Of a DNA stretch of 64,000 nt, positions 28,263-37,441 are shown piece after piece. Where the stretch lies: the NCBI RefSeq assembly GCF_902769175.1, contig NZ_CACXNW010000005.1:31403-95402 (forward strand). Direction: 5' to 3'. The notes beneath the pieces were generated by a model. That model saw nothing but the letters and a program-made list of their open reading frames with translations, searched no databases and was not told the origin of the DNA. Position numbers and translations under genes: made by a program. The DNA comes from an uncultured Methanobrevibacter sp. GTDB lineage: Archaea > Methanobacteriota > Methanobacteria > Methanobacteriales > Methanobacteriaceae. Position 1 is the first letter of the stretch. Each line of letters opens with the position of its first letter.

Positions 28263-29594
28263 TTAAATATTCTCTTTAATTTCCCCAGCACCTTCTGCTA
28301 CAAATTTAATAGGCTCTCTTAATGTATCAATGGTACTGTATACTGTACCGATTAATGCAGAGGTTCTTTCTACTGAAAACATCTGAGTTCCTGCATCTAA
28401 ACACATAGCAACTGCTGCACAAGGTATTGCATAACCTTTACTATGTCTTGTAACTACATGGTTTCCATGGAAAGTACCTGGTCCGCCACCTCCATAAATG
28501 GAGTGGGAGAAGAAACTAAATCCTACCCCTACACCTTCTACTCTACCATAATCTACGCCTGGGAGTCCAGTTTCATATTCTAAAATATCATTATAGTAAA
28601 GTACAGTTGATGCTACTGCTTGAGCCGCTCTTGCAGCACCACAGTTTACAATGTTAGCGGCTAATAATCCTGCAGCTGCATAAGCATTCCATAATGCCCA
28701 ATCTACAGGTTCATACATGTCATATCCAGAATTCATTTTTTTGGCAACTCTAATGACTCCATCTTCAAGAGCTCTTCCTACAAGAGTTTGAATAACTGTA
28801 CCTACACTTCCTTTACCATTTTCCTTAACTAATTCATAAACTAAATTATTTGCATTTAATCCTTGAAAAGCTAATCCTAATAAATGGCTACGTTCATAGG
28901 CTCCAGTTGCATCACCTGTTTCAAACATTGCAGTTTGTTCCATAATTGAAGATAATGCTGCAGCATTTAATGTGTTCTTATTGGTAATGGCAACTACATG
29001 GTTTGCCATAACGTTTCTAAGACCGTATCCTAATCCTTCAAAAAGTACTGGCGGCCCTAAGATTGCACTGATGTTAGCACCACTTAAATCCAGTGTTTGA
29101 GGATAGGCTCCCATGACTGCAGTTTTTACAGTTGATGCATCAAAAATGTTAACATTAAATGTATCAATAATTGATTGTGTAACTGCAGCTCCAGTTACCA
29201 TGGAAGAAACAGTATAATCCCCTGCCATTGCAATCCTTTCTTTAGGCACTTGAACCAAAAGTTGGTTTCCGCCATTGATTAAGGAAACAGAAGTATCATC
29301 TTCATCACTAATTCTTACCATTTTTTTAATTTTTTCACCAATTATTTCAGCATTTTCTGTAATTGGTAAATCAAGTTCTCGTCCTGGGATAAATCTACCC
29401 TTTCCTCCTAATGCTCCTCTCTTAAGCCCTTTTTCAATCCCACTTAAATTCACTGCTACAGATCTTTTAATATTGTAAATAATATTTTCTATAGCAGGAT
29501 TTCTCATAGGGCTTATTGCTTCCAATGGGACATCAGATTCTATTAAGTTACCATTAGGAGTATATAAATCTATTCTGTCATCATATATTGGCAT
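28263..29594 (-). CDS. mrtB: Methyl-coenzyme M reductase II, beta subunit
   Basis: First gene of mrtBDGA and beta subunit of MCR II. ATG 29594 ([15 protein letters not shown]) is chosen over an in-frame upstream codon because AAAGGTGC lies just before it; 443 residues, the family's usual length. Typical segments include [46 protein letters not shown], and the C-terminal [39 protein letters not shown], which contributes to the coenzyme B channel. The upstream DNA is exceptional: more than 1.3 kb without a gene, carrying duplicated palindromes (29706-29823) and distant NikR-like dyads. Confidence 0.95.
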   Translation of the reverse strand: MPIYDDRIDLYTPNGNLIESDVPLEAISPMRNPAIENIIYNIKRSVAVNLSGIEKGLKRGALGGKGRFIPGRELDLPITENAEIIGEKIKKMVRISDEDDTSVSLINGGNQLLVQVPKERIAMAGDYTVSSMVTGAAVTQSIIDTFNVNIFDASTVKTAVMGAYPQTLDLSGANISAILGPPVLFEGLGYGLRNVMANHVVAITNKNTLNAAALSSIMEQTAMFETGDATGAYERSHLLGLAFQGLNANNLVYELVKENGKGSVGTVIQTLVGRALEDGVIRVAKKMNSGYDMYEPVDWALWNAYAAAGLLAANIVNCGAARAAQAVASTVLYYNDILEYETGLPGVDYGRVEGVGVGFSFFSHSIYGGGGPGTFHGNHVVTRHSKGYAIPCAAVAMCLDAGTQMFSVERTSALIGTVYSTIDTLREPIKFVAEGAGEIKENI

Positions 29595-29705
29595 TTTTGC
29601 ACCTTTAAAATTCATATCAAATAAATTTTTAGAGAAAAATTTTAATTGAATATAGATATGAAAGTTCATTAAAGAGGTTAATGTGAATTTTTAGAAATAT
29701 CCCTT

Positions 29706-29823
29706 TTGGAATGTCCTTGACATTTTTTGAAAAATTTCAATATTTTATTGATGTACTCTTTTGGAATGTCCTTGACATTATTTGAAAAATTTCAATTTTA
29801 TATGGGGACATTCCCTTTGGAAT
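29706..29823. promoter_or_regulatory. Duplicated palindromic operators upstream of mrtB
   Basis: A perfect dyad AATGTC-CTT-GACATT occurs at 29710-29724 and again at 29765-29779, exactly 55 bp apart; each is followed by a second palindrome, TTGAAAAATTTCAA (29727-29740, 29782-29795). The core GGAATGTCC also appears inverted at 29806-29814. On the minus strand a TATA-like ATATAAAA (29796-29803) lies between the inverted copy and the second dyad, which would place the dyad over a start site. It looks like a repressor array for the MCR II operon. Confidence 0.6.
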
Positions 29824-29885
29824 ATTTTTTAGTGAATTTTAATTTTGTCCTAATAAGTTTTTTTAAGTTTTATTAGGGTTTATAT

Positions 29886-29923
29886 ATGGTTCTCTTAGAA
29901 AAACAAATCAGAACCATTTTTTA
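29886..29923. other. Hairpin followed by T-run
   Basis: Perfect 8-bp stem ATGGTTCT (29886-29893) / AGAACCAT (29910-29917), followed on the plus strand by TTTTTT. Either a terminator for an unannotated plus-strand transcript or a structural element of the mrt upstream region. A longer-range inverted repeat, AAGTGGCTTTTT (29998-30009) with AAAAAGCCACTT (30054-30065), lies further along. Confidence 0.4.
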
Positions 29924-30350
29924 AAAAGTGTTCTTTTTTGTATAACTACCATCTTTTATATTAGCCCTTTTTCAAATTTTAGTTACCATTGTGTTTAAGT
30001 GGCTTTTTTCCAATCAATGATCTTTTTAGTTTAGCTACCAATTGTGAATTTTTAAAAAGCCACTTTTAAGATTTCAATGAATTTCTCAAATCAGATATTC
30101 ATTTAAAATTTCTCTAAATTATTTAATTTTTACATTTGACTTATGATAAAATAGAAATAATTAGAATATGGTGATAAAAAAATATTTAAATATTTTAGAT
30201 GTTGATTAAAATATTTAATTCTAATAGTTTTAAAAAAGTCTATTGACTATTGTTATAATTATCTCATATTTTATTAAAATGTAAAAATTTTTTAAATAGT
30301 TTTCACTATTTAGATTATTTTTCATAAAAATAATCAAATTTCTATATTCA

Positions 30351-30378
30351 GTAATACTTATATAAATGTTTTTATTAC
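30351..30378. promoter_or_regulatory. NikR-like dyad GTAATA-N16-TATTAC (copy 1)
   Basis: Perfect dyad, GTAATA 30351-30356 and TATTAC 30373-30378. The 16-bp spacer holds CTTATATAAATG, a good archaeal TATA box in either orientation. The flanking A and T extend the arms to 7 bp. It is about 760 bp upstream of mrtB. Confidence 0.55.
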
Positions 30379-30685
30379 TATATTTTTAATTATTTTTAAG
30401 TATTTTTTGTTTTTTTTAAATTTTATGAATTTTATTGTCTTTTTATATAAATTAGGATGTTTTTATCTTTTTTTGATTGTAATTATGATTATTTGAAGTT
30501 TTTTTTATTTTTTTTATATTTCTTCTATAATTTGGAATTCTTTTGATTTTTATTTATTTTTATTTTTTTTTCTAAAAATTATTTATAAATCTAAAAATTC
30601 TTTTAAAAACGTTTATTTTTTGGTTTTACCTTTTATAAGATAATTTTTTATCATTTAAGCAGTTTCTAAATCTTATTTAATTTTA

Positions 30686-30713
30686 GTAATACTTTTTTTC
30701 ATATTTATAATAC
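30686..30713. promoter_or_regulatory. NikR-like dyad, one mismatch
   Basis: GTAATA 30686-30691, 16-bp spacer, TAATAC 30708-30713 (one change from TATTAC). Lies between mrtB and the HypA paralogue. The rest of 29924-30949 is AT-rich DNA without an ORF on either strand. Confidence 0.35.
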
Positions 30714-30949
30714 TAATTTTTTCTAAAAGAATTTTTTTATTTTTTCTAATTTTATTATTTTTGAAAAGAATTTTTAAATCGTAGGCTATTTTTTTGTGTC
30801 CTGTATTGAAAAAAATAAAAAATCCCTATTTCTTTAATGGTTTATTGTGAATTTTTGCTTTATGAATTTTGAATATTTAAAGCTTTTATTATTGTGGTGT
30901 AATATGGTTTATTGTGAAATTTAATGAATAACTTTTTTATTTTATTTCT

Positions 30950-31315
30950 CTATGGCTTTTCTATAGTTATATTCCCAATTTTTAAGTCATATCCAGACAA
31001 TACATTTACTCTGGGACTGCCACAATTTGGGCATAAAGCCATTGGGGACATTTTATTATTGGCCTTATCTATTGATCCAATGTAACTACAATCGTTACAT
31101 TTGATTTTGACTTCGGTTTCATTAATGATTAAATCTGCATTTTCTGCTATTGTGTTCTTTGATAAAACATCAAATATATATTTTATCTTATCTGTTGTCA
31201 TAAGATTTAATTTTCCAACTTCGATATTGATTTCTGTGATGCTATTTGCATCATAGTCTTCTGCAGTTTCTAATGCAATGTTTAGAATACTTTGTACTAC
31301 TGCGGAACTATGCAT
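30950..31315 (-). CDS. HypA paralogue (nickel chaperone-like)
   Basis: A 121-residue HypA-family protein beginning MHSSAVVQSILNIALETAEDYDA. The zinc site is intact (CNDC about residues 73-76 and CPNC about 96-99) and His2 is kept, but the nickel-ligand motif MHE is changed to MHS, losing Glu3. It is alone, with no HypB nearby, between the MCR II operon and an flp-like cluster and surrounded by more than 2.9 kb of gene-free DNA with NikR-like dyads. It may serve a nickel enzyme other than hydrogenase, or act when nickel is scarce; this is inference from position and regulation. The canonical hypA is at 3167. Confidence 0.85.
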   Translation of the reverse strand: MHSSAVVQSILNIALETAEDYDANSITEINIEVGKLNLMTTDKIKYIFDVLSKNTIAENADLIINETEVKIKCNDCSYIGSIDKANNKMSPMALCPNCGSPRVNVLSGYDLKIGNITIEKP

Positions 31316-31674
31316 AACATAACCTCTTTTGATATTTATTAAGAGTGGAGATTAAATATAATGAATAATTTGATTATATTTTGATTTATTATGGAAATTC
31401 AAATCAAATCTACAAATCCTCAATTGAATCCTTAAAACATTCATACCTAAAATCATTAAATTAATTATTTTAAATATTGATTTATGCTGAAAATTTTATG
31501 GGTATAGCTGGCTATCACAAATTAAAAACTATATTTAAACTCATTTAAACTCTTTTACTTTTTTAACTCTATTCATTATATCCCAATAAGATATAAGCAT
31601 ATTCAACTTGCAATTGGTTGGCATTCCAAATACAAAAGACGATTATTCTAATAATAATCAAATATCTATTAATA

Positions 31675-31702
31675 GTAATACTTATATAAATGTTTTTATT
31701 AC
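31675..31702. promoter_or_regulatory. NikR-like dyad GTAATA-N16-TATTAC (copy 2)
   Basis: Perfect dyad, GTAATA 31675-31680 and TATTAC 31697-31702, with spacer identical to copy 1 (CTTATATAAATGTTTT) and arms extended to TAGTAATA / TATTACTA. About 360 bp upstream of the HypA paralogue start. Confidence 0.55.
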
Positions 31703-31997
31703 TAGTTTTTTTTTAATTTTTAATTTTTTTCTTTATTTTTATTGATAAACTCATTTATTTGCTTATTTATGCTAATAATAAATTGATTGTTGTTATTTTC
31801 TAATAAAAATTAATATAAAGATTTTTATTTTTTTCTAACAAATTTGTTAATTTGGTTTTTATAACTTTTTATATTATTTTGCTAATGAATTTTTATTATT
31901 TTTTTTAAAAAATCTATTATTTATTTTTTTTTTAAATTTTAAAAGATTAATATTTCTTGTTTCGACTCTACTTTAATTTAAGTCATTAAAAAATTTT

Positions 31998-32025
31998 GTA
32001 ATACTTTTTTATTATATTTTATTAC
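31998..32025. promoter_or_regulatory. NikR-like dyad GTAATA-N16-TATTAC (copy 3)
   Basis: Perfect dyad, GTAATA 31998-32003 and TATTAC 32020-32025, with outer bases extending the arms to TTTGTAATA / TATTACAAA (9 bp). The spacer differs from copies 1 and 2, so this is not just a recent duplication. Confidence 0.55.
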
Positions 32026-32150
32026 AAATATTTTATAAAATAATTTGTTCTGAAAAACTCATAAAATTCTTTTTTGAAATAATCTTTTACTTTTTGGGAA
32101 TGATTAAAATGGTTGTGGTGGGAATGGTATTTTGAATTTTCTTTAAAATA

Positions 32151-32234
32151 TTAATACAAATTTTATAAAAAGTATTATTTAATACAAATTTTATAAAAAG
32201 TATTATTTAATACAAATTTTAAAAAAAGTATTAC
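32151..32234. repeat. Three abutting 28-bp NikR-like dyads
   Basis: TTAATA-N16-TATTAT/C occurs at 32151-32178, 32179-32206 and 32207-32234 with no bases between copies; the repeat period (28) equals the length of the dyad itself. The third ends in TATTAC. The surrounding gene-free DNA (31316-32890) has no believable ORF on either strand. Confidence 0.6.
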
Positions 32235-32890
32235 TTATTTTTATCTTTAATTAAATGGCTTCTTATTTAAATAAAATGTTTATAAATCTTTTAGTTCTAT
32301 AAAACAGTATTTAAATTAGTTTTTTCTTTAAAATAATCGATTCATTGGGTTTTTTTTTAATAAAATATTTTTTCACTAAAATTCTTTTATAATAAAATTA
32401 TTACTTTTTCAAAATAAATGATATAAAGTTGCTTATATTAACTTTTACAACTTTTTATAAAGTTTAACATCATATTACTAAATATGGTTCTTTATTTTCA
32501 AGAAATATTAATTTTAAATAAATTAAATTTTGCTATTTTTTTACAAATGTTTATATGAGTATTACTAAATATATAAAAAGTGTGATTTTCTTATTTTAAT
32601 CACATTTGCTTGTTTATTAAAATTTAAGTTTATTGTTATATTGTCCTTTATAATTGATTTTTCTATCCTTTATCGAGGTATAATTGCATTATAAATTGCT
32701 TATTTTAATAATTAAGTATTTAGAGGATAATTTCTTAATTTAGGTAATTTCCTAATTGAATCGTTTTGATGGGATAAAATGATTTTTCTAAATCAGATTC
32801 ATTAGTCTTTCTAATGATCTCTTTTTTAAAATTTATTATTTTTCAAAATGATTTGATTATTTAAGAGAAAATTTTTGGAGATAGAATTTT

Positions 32891-33967
32891 ATGTTAGACA
32901 TAAAACATACAATATGTCCTTCATGTTCTGTAGGGTGTGGATTGAATATTGTTTCAAAAGATGGAGCAGTAGTTGGGACCTATCCGTACAAAAGGCATCC
33001 TATAAATGAAGGTAAAAATTGTTTAAACGGTCGAAATTCCATCTTGCAATTTGACAATCAAATTGAAAATCCTTCAATAGTGAAAAATGGCGAACTTGAG
33101 GAATCTGACTATGAAACTGTCTTTAAGCTCATTAAAGATCAGTTAGCTTCCATAGATGCAAGTGAATTAGCCATTATCTGTTCAGGCAACAGCACTAATG
33201 AAGAGCTTGATAGGATTAAGGAATTTGCTGATGGTTTTGGTTGTGAAAAAATAGGATTTTATGGATATAATTTCCCTAATTTCGCAGTTGATGTAGCAAG
33301 CTATGATGATATAGCAGGTGCAAAGACTATATTGGCTATAGGGGACATTTATAGAGAAAATCCTTTATTGGCTAGAAGAATAGTGTTGTCTAAAGAAAAT
33401 GGGGCATGCCTCATTAATTTAGATGATGTGGAAAAATCAATTACTTCTTTGAATGCAGATGAATTCATTCAATTCGATGGTCATCTCGGTGATAAGATCG
33501 ATGCTGTAAAAGGCAAGTTGGATGAAAATTCAATAATCATTGCAAACAAGGTCTGCTGCAAGGATGACTTTGCATTATTGGAATCCTTAGCTGGAGAAAA
33601 TGGTGCAAAGCTATTGCCTGTATTCAATGCCCCTAACATGAAAGGTGCAATGAACAAATTGGATTCATGGGATGTTGAAGAAGTAAAGAACATTATTGGT
33701 GACTCTAAAGTCCTTATTGTCGTTAAGGATAATCCATTTGAGTATCTATCTAAAGATGACATAAAAGGAAAAGCTTTCATTGTAAATATTTCCAATGAAG
33801 ACAATGCATTTGCAAAAATCTCAGATGTGATTCTTCCAGGTAAATCCTGGGGGGAAAAGGCAGGAACTTTCACTAACTGTGAAGGTTTGGAACAATCCTT
33901 TGACATATCTGCAGAAATTGAAAATGATAATTTAGGTGAAGTGGAAATATTAGATGAGCTTGCTTGA
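32891..33967 (+). CDS. FdhA-like molybdopterin oxidoreductase fragment protein (FlpC-like)
   Basis: A 358-residue protein with the N-terminal [4Fe-4S] domain of molybdopterin oxidoreductases (Cys9, Cys12, Cys16 and Cys44: CPSCSVGC and KNCLNGRN). It also has a C-terminal piece, DVILPGKSWGEKAGTFTNCEGLEQSF, typical of that family. It is about half the length of formate dehydrogenase alpha and lacks a visible catalytic Cys/Sec segment, so it is probably an electron-transfer or structural subunit, not a formate dehydrogenase. It heads a C-B-D cluster like part of the flpECBDA operon of Methanothermobacter. GGAG binding site before ATG. Confidence 0.78.
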   Translation: MLDIKHTICPSCSVGCGLNIVSKDGAVVGTYPYKRHPINEGKNCLNGRNSILQFDNQIENPSIVKNGELEESDYETVFKLIKDQLASIDASELAIICSGNSTNEELDRIKEFADGFGCEKIGFYGYNFPNFAVDVASYDDIAGAKTILAIGDIYRENPLLARRIVLSKENGACLINLDDVEKSITSLNADEFIQFDGHLGDKIDAVKGKLDENSIIIANKVCCKDDFALLESLAGENGAKLLPVFNAPNMKGAMNKLDSWDVEEVKNIIGDSKVLIVVKDNPFEYLSKDDIKGKAFIVNISNEDNAFAKISDVILPGKSWGEKAGTFTNCEGLEQSFDISAEIENDNLGEVEILDELA

Positions 33968-33980
33968 TATCGGTGATAAA

Positions 33981-35132
33981 ATGAGTGAAAAATTTATTCT
34001 TGCTAAAAGTAAAGCAAATGAAATAACTGATAGTGGAGCATGTGGAGGAGCAGTAAGTTCTATTTTCCAATATTTATTAGCTAATGAAATAGTTGATGGT
34101 GTATTGACTCTTAATAAGGGCGTTGATGTCTATGATGGTGTTCCAAGGCTTTTAACAAGTGCAGAAGAAGTCATTGAAACATGCGGTTCCTTGCATTGTG
34201 CACCTACAATGGTAAGTGACTTGATTTCTGATTTTTTAGCTGATGAAAAAATAGCTGTTGCTGTAAAGCCTTGTGATGCAAAGGCTATTAATGAATTGGT
34301 TAAAAGGCACAGAATTGATGGGGATAAGATCATCACTGTTGGATTGAACTGTGGTGGTACCGTAAGGCCTGAAGTTGCACAGGAAATGATAGAAAAATTC
34401 TATAATGTTGATTCTTCCAAGGTTGTCAAGGAAGAAATCGATAAAGGAAAATTCATCATCGAGCTTGATGATGGTGAAGAAATCGGAATCAAGATTGACG
34501 ATTTAGAAGAGGAAGGTTACGGACGTCGTGACAACTGTCAAAGATGTGAACTAAAAGTTCCTCGTAATGCTGACATTGCATGTGGTAACTGGGGCAGTGA
34601 ACCTGGTTGGACATTTGTTGAAATCAACAGCGAAAAAGGTCAGGAAATAATTGACGGAGCTATTGCTGAAGGCTTTATTGAAACTAAAGCACCTTCCCAA
34701 AAAGCTATGGAAATGAGGGACAAAGTTGAAAACATCATGATTAAGATGGGCAATAAAAATGTAGGCAAACAATTGGATGATGGCTTATCATTTGAAGAAT
34801 GGGAAGCACAATGGAACAAGTGCATCAAATGTTTTGCTTGCCGTGATGTCTGCCCTATCTGTTGGTGTCATGAATGTGAACTTGAAAAGCCTTACTTTAA
34901 GGATGACCCTCAATCACCACCTGACCCATTAGGATTCCATGGTGTAAGATTGTCTCATATGAGTCCAAGCTGCATTAATTGTGGCCAATGTGATGACGTA
35001 TGTCCAATGGAAATTCCAGTGTCCAAGATATTCCATAAACTTCAAAAGAAATACGAAGTTCATACTGGATATGTAGCTGGTATTGGTGATGAAAAACCTC
35101 CATTATACAGTCCAATGAAAGAAGACTTTTAA
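33981..35132 (+). CDS. F420-dependent dehydrogenase beta subunit (FdhB/FlpB-like)
   Basis: A 383-residue FrhB/FdhB-family flavoprotein that would exchange electrons with coenzyme F420. It shows [17 protein letters not shown] at the start of the F420-binding domain (about residues 13-29), a [10 protein letters not shown] segment, and two C-terminal [4Fe-4S] clusters: [19 protein letters not shown] (about 282-300) and [12 protein letters not shown] (about 333-344). ATG 33981 is preferred, because GGTGAT lies just before it; an earlier ATG at 33954 overlaps the previous gene. Co-transcribed with its neighbours (13-bp gap before, 14 bp after). Confidence 0.87.
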   Translation: MSEKFILAKSKANEITDSGACGGAVSSIFQYLLANEIVDGVLTLNKGVDVYDGVPRLLTSAEEVIETCGSLHCAPTMVSDLISDFLADEKIAVAVKPCDAKAINELVKRHRIDGDKIITVGLNCGGTVRPEVAQEMIEKFYNVDSSKVVKEEIDKGKFIIELDDGEEIGIKIDDLEEEGYGRRDNCQRCELKVPRNADIACGNWGSEPGWTFVEINSEKGQEIIDGAIAEGFIETKAPSQKAMEMRDKVENIMIKMGNKNVGKQLDDGLSFEEWEAQWNKCIKCFACRDVCPICWCHECELEKPYFKDDPQSPPDPLGFHGVRLSHMSPSCINCGQCDDVCPMEIPVSKIFHKLQKKYEVHTGYVAGIGDEKPPLYSPMKEDF

Positions 35133-35146
35133 AGGGAGTTGATCTT

Positions 35147-35548
35147 ATGGCAGAAGATGTTAAAATAGTAGGTTTTTGTTGTAACTGGTGTTGTTATGGC
35201 GGTGCGGATACTGCAGGAACTGCACGTATGCAATATCCTCCTAATGTCAGAATCATAAGGGTTATGTGTTCTGGCAGAATCAATCCTTCTATGGTATTCA
35301 AAGCATTTAAGGAAGGTGCTGATGGAGTATTTGTAGGAGGCTGTCACATTGGTGACTGTCACTATGATGCAGGTAACTACAAATGGAATAGAAGGGCACT
35401 GATGACTAAGGACATCATAGAGGAATTTGGAATTGACAAGGAAAGATTCAGATTTGAATGGATTTCAGCATCTGAAGGGGAAAAATTCCAAAGGACTATG
35501 AAGGAGTTTCATAATACAATTAGTCAACTCGGACCAAGAAACAAATAA
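35147..35548 (+). CDS. MvhD-family iron-sulfur protein (FlpD-like)
   Basis: A 133-residue MvhD-type [2Fe-2S] protein, which in methanogens passes electrons from a hydrogenase or formate dehydrogenase to the flavin of HdrA in the heterodisulfide reductase. The Cys-rich opening [13 protein letters not shown] (about residues 7-19), VMCSGR (about 44) and [10 protein letters not shown] (about 65-74) are all present, and the length is normal. It closes the three-gene cluster. With the FdhA-like and FdhB-like partners it could feed F420H2 or formate electrons to Hdr. A flpA homologue is not present downstream. Confidence 0.88.
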   Translation: MAEDVKIVGFCCNWCCYGGADTAGTARMQYPPNVRIIRVMCSGRINPSMVFKAFKEGADGVFVGGCHIGDCHYDAGNYKWNRRALMTKDIIEEFGIDKERFRFEWISASEGEKFQRTMKEFHNTISQLGPRNK

Positions 35549-35807
35549 TTAGACTGTTGAACGATAATAATTAAATAAAATGTTAAAAAATAGATTTTTA
35601 TTAATTGTATTTCAAAGATAAAAAAAGCTATCTATACTTCTAAAGGAAGTCTAGTGCTTAAAAAAAGTAAAACCATATTGTTTTATCTAATTCCAAAACA
35701 AACAAAACATTAAAAAGTTTTTATTCTCGAAATTCAGACAAAAAAAGAAGATTTAATCATCAAATCAAATCAATAAATTTAAATTAATTTCCAAATCAAA
35801 TCAATCT

Positions 35808-35827
35808 ATATTACTCCCCAGTAATAT
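35808..35827. other. ATATTACT-CCCC-AGTAATAT hairpin
   Basis: Perfect 8-bp inverted repeat around CCCC, formed from the same half-sites as the NikR-like dyads but facing outward. It lies in the 839-bp gene-free stretch (35549-36387) between the flp-like cluster and an SDR; no ORF was found there. Confidence 0.4.
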
Positions 35828-36060
35828 TTAAAAATTTAATTTAAATAGATTAAACCTTCTCATATCTCAATTAAAATTAATAGCTCATAATTAAGTCTAT
35901 ATTTTGAATTAATTCATTTTTAGGCTTAATTATTAATTTTAATTGGAAATGTGAATTTTATTAACAGATAATTTTAATTTTTTTTTTAAAAAAATCTTAT
36001 TCTATAATAATACTTTTATAATCCTTTGTTATTAAGTTTTTTCATATTTTTCCAGTTTTA

Positions 36061-36088
36061 GTAATACTTTTTTTAAAAATTGTATTAT
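36061..36088. promoter_or_regulatory. NikR-like dyad, one mismatch
   Basis: GTAATA 36061-36066, 16-bp spacer, TATTAT 36083-36088. About 300 bp before the SDR at 36388. Weaker than the four perfect copies. Confidence 0.3.
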
Positions 36089-36387
36089 TTTGATTTATTT
36101 GGTGTTTTATTTTAAAGGAACTTTTTTATAAGTTTCAAATGGATGGTATTTAATTTTAAAAATTAGGGGCTGTTGAAAACATTTTTTAAAATTTTATTTT
36201 AAATCTTTTTAACAGTAATTTTTAAAAATTTTTATATAGATTATAGGATTTCAACAAAGCCAAAAATTAAACATTTTTCAATATTTTGCCTATTTTTTAA
36301 AATACTTTACATATTTAAGTATAATTTTATATAAGGTTTTTAATATATTTTTCATTACAGACTATTTAAATAGTTGCAGGTGATATT

Positions 36388-37158
36388 ATGAAAAATTATT
36401 TCGATATCAAGGATAGAATAGCAGTAATAACCGGTGGATCTTCAGGTTTAGGTGTGCAAATTGCAAAGGCTTTTGCAAGCCAAGGGGTTAAACTTGCATT
36501 ATTTGCTAGACGTGAAGACAAATTGAAAGCTGTTGCAGAAGAAATTGCAGATGAATTCGGTGTAGAAGTCATGTATGCAGTAACTGACGTAACTGACTAT
36601 GACAATGTGGAAGAATCTGTACAAAAGGTTATAGATAAATTCGGAAGAATTGACATTTTAGTAAACAGTGCTGGTGTCGGACATATGAAGCCTGCTCTTG
36701 AACAAACAATCGAAGAATGGGACAAACATTTGAAAATCGATTTAAGTGGTGTTTACTATGCTTCAAGAGCTGTTGGAAAATTCATGGTTGAACAAAAATA
36801 CGGTAAGATCATTAATTTAGGTTCAATCCACTCTAGAGTATCCATTGCAGGTGGAGGAGTAAGCGTTTACACTTCTTCAAAAGGTGGAGTAAAAAATCTC
36901 ACCCAAGACTTAGCTGTTGAATGGGCTCCATACAACATTACTGTTAATGCAATTGGTCCAGCATACTTCGCATCTGAAATGACTGCAGAAGTAATTGACT
37001 CACCTGAATTTGCACCTGTAATCCAAGCATACTGCCCAATGGGAAGAGTAGGTGCTCCTGGTGAATTAGATGGTATTGCAATTTACTTGGCATCAGATGC
37101 TTCAAGCTTCTGTACAGGTCAATTAATCTGCATTGATGGTGGTTGGACTTCAATTTAG
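36388..37158 (+). CDS. Short-chain dehydrogenase, gluconate 5-dehydrogenase-like
   Basis: A 256-residue classical SDR. Cofactor motif GGSSGLGVQ (about residues 16-24), NSAG (about 93-96), catalytic Ser in LGSIHSRVS (about 147), and YTSSKGG with the Tyr-x3-Lys pair (about 160-164). The C-terminal FCTGQLICIDGGWTSI is typical of the gluconate/2-deoxygluconate dehydrogenase branch. Such enzymes are uncommon in hydrogenotrophic methanogens, so substrate and role are unclear; acquisition from bacteria is plausible. Codon use resembles that of the well-expressed genes here. GGTGAT binding site. Ends in a strong terminator. Confidence 0.85.
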   Translation: MKNYFDIKDRIAVITGGSSGLGVQIAKAFASQGVKLALFARREDKLKAVAEEIADEFGVEVMYAVTDVTDYDNVEESVQKVIDKFGRIDILVNSAGVGHMKPALEQTIEEWDKHLKIDLSGVYYASRAVGKFMVEQKYGKIINLGSIHSRVSIAGGGVSVYTSSKGGVKNLTQDLAVEWAPYNITVNAIGPAYFASEMTAEVIDSPEFAPVIQAYCPMGRVGAPGELDGIAIYLASDASSFCTGQLICIDGGWTSI

Positions 37159-37192
37159 ATAAGATTTTTTCTTATCTACTTCTTTTTTTTTA
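37158..37192 (+). terminator. Hairpin terminator
   Basis: GATAAGA (37158-37164) / TCTTATC (37170-37176) with a T5 loop, overlapping the SDR stop codon, followed by a T8 run. Confidence 0.6.
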
Positions 37193-37224
37193 AATCTCTA
37201 ATTTTTTCTGATAAATTATATTTT

Positions 37225-37408
37225 TAAGTTCATAGAATAAAGATGTGTCTGGATGATTTATATTTTTAAGTTCATTGAATAAAGATATATTTGAATGGAT
37301 CAAAGTTTTAAGTTCATTGAATAAAGATATATTTGAATGGATCAAAGTTTTAAGTTCATTGAATAAAGATATATTTGAATGAATTAAAGTTTTAAGTTCA
37401 TAGAAAAA
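37225..37408. repeat. 42-bp tandem repeat, 4.4 copies
   Basis: Units start at 37225, 37267, 37309, 37351 and 37393 (partial), each beginning TAAGTTCATTGAATAAAGAT. The two central copies are identical. Directly upstream of the TMEM175-like gene, so its promoter lies within or at the edge of the array. Confidence 0.88.
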
Positions 37409-37441
37409 AGAATATATAGCATAAAAGATTTATTAATAATT

